Positions 60,925 through 64,000 of a DNA stretch of 64,000 nucleotides are shown here, in pieces (position 1 is the stretch's first letter; every line of letters starts with the position of its first letter). The position numbers were made by a program, and so were the translations under genes. Source of the DNA: Amnibacterium flavum (GTDB lineage Bacteria; Actinomycetota; Actinomycetes; Actinomycetales; Microbacteriaceae); the NCBI RefSeq assembly GCF_003097495.1, contig NZ_QEOP01000001.1, positions 1 through 64,000 of the forward strand. Reading direction: 5' to 3'. A model generated the notes under the pieces. It was not told the origin of the DNA, ran no database searches, and saw nothing but the letters and a program-made list of their open reading frames with translations.

Positions 60925-62834
60925 TTGACCGCCCCCGCGGTGAGGCCGCCGATGAGGTGCTTCTCGATGCTGGCGAACAGGATGACGACGGGGATGATCG
61001 CGATGAGCGAGGCCACGAAGAGGTACTGGTACTCGGTCTGGGCGAGGCCGACGAACTGCTGGATGCCGACGGGCAGCGTCTGCAGTCCCTTGTTCGGGTT
61101 GTTGAACAGGGTCAGGGCGACGGGGAACTCGTTCCAGACCTGGATGAACGAGAACACGACGGCGGTGACGATGCCGGGCCGCACGAGCGGCAGCGCGATC
61201 CGGGTCATCGTGCCGAACGCGCCGAGACCGTCGAGTTTCGCGGCTTCCTCGATGTCGATCGGGATCGACTCGAACTGCCCGCTGAGGATCCAGATCGAGA
61301 AGGCGAGGTTGAACGCGGCGTTGGTCAGGATGATCGACCAGTACTGGTGCACGCCGCCGACCCAGACGAACTCCTGGAAGAGGCCGACGACGACCGCGAC
61401 CGGGGCGATCACCTGGGTGACGAGGACGACGCCCATGAACGCCCCGCGGCCCGCGAACCGGTGCCGGGCCGTGTAGTACGCGGCCGGCACCGAGATCGCG
61501 ATGACGATCAGAGTCGAGACGATCGCGATGATCAGGCTGTTCTTGATGTAGCTGGCGAGGTCGATCTTGTCCCAGATGTCGACCCAGTTGCTCCACTCCC
61601 ACTGCGCGGGCAGGTAGGTCGCAGGTGAGGCGAACAGCTCGGTGCCGGTCTTGAACGACGACAGGAACATCACGATGTACGGCGCGAGGAAGAACAGCGC
61701 GATCAGGAGACCGCCGAGAGGCATCACGTAGTTGCGGATGCGCGACCAGACGGCGGCGGCGCGGCCCGACGACGGGCGCGGAGGGTGCCGCGGCACGGTC
61801 AGGAACTCCCGGACCGGCTCGATCGCACGAGCGAGAGCGGAGGCCACGGCCCCCCTGCGCCCGAGGTCGCTGCGGCCCAGCGCCCGGAAGTAGAGGAACA
61901 CCAGGATGCAGAGGAAGACGACGTTGAGCACCGAGAGCGCGGCGGCCTCACCGGGGTTGAGCTGCTGCCGGAAGGCGATCTTGTAGGCCCAGGTGATGGT
62001 GGTGTCCGCCGCGTTGCCGGTATTGCTCCCCGTGATCACCCAGATGACGGGGAACGAGTTGAACACGGACACGACGACGAGGATCGTCGCGATCACGAGC
62101 GACGGACGCAGCAGCGGGAACGTGATCGACCAGTAGGTGCGCCAGGCCCGGGCGCCGTCGACCTTCGCCGCCTCGTAGACGTCCTCGGGGAGCGTCTGCA
62201 GCCCGGCGAGGATCACGTAGGTCGTGAACGGGATGGTGACGATGATCCCGACGATGACGACGGACAGGAACGAGAACTTCGGGTCCTGGTACCAGCCGAT
62301 CGGCGAGGCGAGGAGGCCCAGGTCCATGAGGAAGCGGTTGAGGATGCCGTTGCTGCCCTGCAGCATGTAGCGCCACACCGTCGCGCTCATGACGAGCGCC
62401 GCCGCCCACGGGACGACGAGCGCCCAGCGCACGAGGAACCGGCCGGGGAACCGCTTGTTCAGGAATTGCGCGAGCGCGAGCGAGATGCCGATCGATCCGG
62501 CGACCACGGCGACGACCCAGACGACGGTGTTGGCCATGACCTGCCCGAGGGCGGGTTCGCGGAACAGCTTCACGTAGTTGTCGAATCCGGCGAACCCCTG
62601 CGAGACGCCGGTCGCCTGGATGCGTGAGAACGACGAGTAGATCATGATGCCGATCGGCACCAGGATCACCGCGACGATGAGGATCGTGGCGGGGAGGGTC
62701 CACGGCAGGGAGGTGCCGAGGCCGGTGAATCGGGTGCGGCGCGCTCCGGGACCGGGCGCCGCCGGTCTCGCCGGGAGATCGCTCTCGCGGGGAGCGGTGG
62801 TGATTGGTGCGTCGGCTGTAGGGGAGATTGCCAC
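60921..62834 (-). CDS. Fused double permease of a carbohydrate ABC importer (MalF-like plus MalG-like)
   Basis: 637 residues holding two complete permease units in one chain. The first (residues ~40-330) has six helices and the EAA loop EAAKVDGARAWRTYWSITFP. A linker of about 60 charged residues follows (residues ~330-385). The second (residues ~390-637) has six helices and the EAA loop EEAAKLDGLGAFGTMTRIALP. Both loops would dock one ATPase subunit. The GTG start (VAISPTADAP) has AAGGG ten bases upstream; an earlier ATG lies within the intercistronic hairpin. Normally these are two genes. No ATPase is encoded in the visible operon. Confidence 0.9.
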   Translation of the reverse strand: MAISPTADAPITTAPRESDLPARPAAPGPGARRTRFTGLGTSLPWTLPATILIVAVILVPIGIMIYSSFSRIQATGVSQGFAGFDNYVKLFREPALGQVMANTVVWVVAVVAGSIGISLALAQFLNKRFPGRFLVRWALVVPWAAALVMSATVWRYMLQGSNGILNRFLMDLGLLASPIGWYQDPKFSFLSVVIVGIIVTIPFTTYVILAGLQTLPEDVYEAAKVDGARAWRTYWSITFPLLRPSLVIATILVVVSVFNSFPVIWVITGSNTGNAADTTITWAYKIAFRQQLNPGEAAALSVLNVVFLCILVFLYFRALGRSDLGRRGAVASALARAIEPVREFLTVPRHPPRPSSGRAAAVWSRIRNYVMPLGGLLIALFFLAPYIVMFLSSFKTGTELFASPATYLPAQWEWSNWVDIWDKIDLASYIKNSLIIAIVSTLIVIAISVPAAYYTARHRFAGRGAFMGVVLVTQVIAPVAVVVGLFQEFVWVGGVHQYWSIILTNAAFNLAFSIWILSGQFESIPIDIEEAAKLDGLGAFGTMTRIALPLVRPGIVTAVVFSFIQVWNEFPVALTLFNNPNKGLQTLPVGIQQFVGLAQTEYQYLFVASLIAIIPVVILFASIEKHLIGGLTAGAVK

Positions 62835-62865
62835 GCGGATCTGACCCTTCGAACGGGAGGGCGGT

Positions 62866-62899
62866 CCCGCATGCCCGGCAGGGATGCCGGGCATGCGGG
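62866..62899 (-). other. Intercistronic hairpin between binding-protein and permease genes
   Basis: CCCGCATGCCCGGCA-GGGA-TGCCGGGCATGCGGG is a perfect 15-bp stem without a U-tract. It lies after the binding-protein stop and before the permease start, where such hairpins protect the upstream mRNA. Confidence 0.7.
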
Positions 62900-62934
62900 C
62901 TGGGTCTAGCGGTTACCGCTCGGCGACTGCCTGA

Positions 62935-64000
62935 TCATTCCGTGCCGGCCGCGTTGATCGCCGACAGGATTCCGGGGATATCGGCCCCCTCGGCGACGCC
63001 CGTCCCGATCTGGTTCTGCACGGCGCCCTGCACGCCGGGGAAGGCGGGGTCGGTCGACGGGTAGAACCGCGCCGACGGCAGCAGGTCGAGGAACGGTCCG
63101 AAGTTCGGGTCGTCCGCGAGCGCCTCGGATGCGCTGGCCGTTGCGGGGAGGAAGCCCTGGCTCGTCAGGAACTCGGTGTAGTTGTCCGGCTCGTAGAAGA
63201 AGTTCAGGAACCGGCTCACCGCCTCGGAGTTGCCCTCGTTGTCGAAGGCCATCAGGTAGTCCTGCACCCCGAGGGTCGACGGCTCGACGTCGCCGTTCAC
63301 GGGAGGGAGGGTGACGCCCCAGTCGACGTCCGAGTCCCAGCCGGAGAAGAGGCTCGGTGCGAAGCTCGCGCCCGCCATCATGCCGACCTTGCCGTCGGCG
63401 AACGGACGGAACACACCGTCGGTGCGGTTCGTCTGACCTGGGTTGTCCTGCGTGACCTTGTAGACGTTGGTGAGGCAGTTCAGCACCGAGAGGGTGTCCT
63501 GGTTCTGCTCGCTGTCGATGGTGAACTCACCGGGACCGGACTCCCAGTCGCCGCCGTTGCCCCACATCCAGATCGACCATTCGGCCTGGCTCTCCTCCGT
63601 TCCGAGGGGCAGTCCGTACCCGATGTATCCCGCCTCCTCGAGAAGCTTGGCGTCTTCGACGAGCTCCTTCCATGTGGTCGGGGGCGCATCGATGCCGGCC
63701 TCCTCGAACGCGGTCTTGTTGTAGAACAGACCGCGCGTGCTGGTGATGAAGGGCAGCCCGTACTGGGTGCCCTCGAACGTGCCGGCCTCCTTGAAGGCGG
63801 GGATGAAGTCGTCGTTCACCTCGTCGGAGACGAGGGTGCCCGCGTCGAGGAGGAGCCCGTCCGACGCCCAGCCCGAGTACTTGTTCTGGTTCAGCACGTC
63901 GGGGTACTGCTGGGTCTGGATCATCGTTGCGATCTGCTGATCGAAGTTGTTCCAGTCGATGACCTGCACGTCGACCGTGTAGCCGGGGTTCTCCTCGGCG
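62935..64000 (-). CDS. Sugar ABC transporter substrate-binding protein (N-terminus beyond the window)
   Basis: The last ~355 residues of a family-1 extracellular solute-binding protein. Visible features are YPDVLNQNKYSGWASDGLLL, YGLPFITSTRGLFYNKTAFE (hinge region of sugar-binding proteins), WSIWMWGNGGDWESG and FADGKVGMMAGASFAPSLF. The signal peptide and lipobox lie outside the window. It is the first visible gene of the minus-strand operon. The ligand is not readable; the operon suggests a sugar conjugate. Confidence 0.93.
   Translation of the reverse strand, partial: AEENPGYTVDVQVIDWNNFDQQIATMIQTQQYPDVLNQNKYSGWASDGLLLDAGTLVSDEVNDDFIPAFKEAGTFEGTQYGLPFITSTRGLFYNKTAFEEAGIDAPPTTWKELVEDAKLLEEAGYIGYGLPLGTEESQAEWSIWMWGNGGDWESGPGEFTIDSEQNQDTLSVLNCLTNVYKVTQDNPGQTNRTDGVFRPFADGKVGMMAGASFAPSLFSGWDSDVDWGVTLPPVNGDVEPSTLGVQDYLMAFDNEGNSEAVSRFLNFFYEPDNYTEFLTSQGFLPATASASEALADDPNFGPFLDLLPSARFYPSTDPAFPGVQGAVQNQIGTGVAEGADIPGILSAINAAGTE

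Overview
The window is very GC-rich, uses GTG and TTG starts freely, and encodes a CarD/CdnL factor, a GlnR-type orphan regulator, a SenX3-RegX3 phosphate two-component system, an RskA/SigK-type ECF pair, a fused IspD-IspF and a MutT1-type Nudix-phosphatase fusion. Together these point to a chromosome of a non-sporulating actinobacterium, most likely family Microbacteriaceae; the genus cannot be fixed by eye.

Layout. 1-13.5 kb holds housekeeping genes: the end of a sugar-ABC ATPase, a DUF4032 protein, rlmB-cysS-ispDF, carD, a lipoprotein, regX3-senX3 divergent from phoU, gpmA divergent from a methyltransferase, and ygfZ with a nitrobindin-like gene. 13.5-22.3 kb is the phosphate/polyphosphate block: two small membrane proteins, glnR, ppk with the Nudix-phosphatase, and pstSCAB. 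Direct-repeat PHO-box-like sites with 11-bp periodicity lie upstream of phoU, ppk and pstS. 22.3-25.2 kb has the anti-sigma/sigma pair, an unknown protein and two overlapping micro membrane proteins. 25.2-30.7 kb is an accessory segment of visibly lower GC ending beside tRNA-Lys(TTT). It contains a Pro-rich 26-residue peptide gene, a Tat-exported VanY-like peptidase, a secreted orphan, a heptanucleotide tandem repeat, a HEPN-like protein and small phage-like or decayed genes. 30.9-36.8 kb carries envelope proteins, including a sortase-type protein with six chaplin-like repeats, plus a spore-photoproduct-lyase homologue. 36.8-43.8 kb holds galTK, the 5-oxoprolinase genes pxpABC, and folD-glyA under a ZTP (pfl) riboswitch. 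43.8-51.9 kb has moxR/DUF58/transglutaminase, an MFS carrier, purU and an Eis-like acetyltransferase.

51.9-64 kb is the most interesting part. An 11-gene minus-strand operon, cut at the right edge, encodes a sugar-type ABC uptake system whose two permeases are fused into one protein. It continues with an epimerase, two SDRs, a Gfo/Idh/MocA oxidoreductase, a putative TIM-barrel hydrolase, an N-acyl-D-amino-acid-deacylase-like amidohydrolase, a DSD1-like D-amino-acid lyase, a ROK kinase and RidA, and ends in a strong hairpin. I infer import and breakdown of a sugar linked to an N-acylated D-amino acid, perhaps D-serine. No ATPase is visible in it; a shared MsmK/UgpC-type ATPase like the one at the left edge could serve it.

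A recurring theme is leaderless transcription: at least ten genes have TAnnnT 6-8 nt directly upstream of the start codon with no usable Shine-Dalgarno sequence. REP-like imperfect palindromes (GGTCGAGTAG...TATCGAGACC type) lie in several intergenic gaps.
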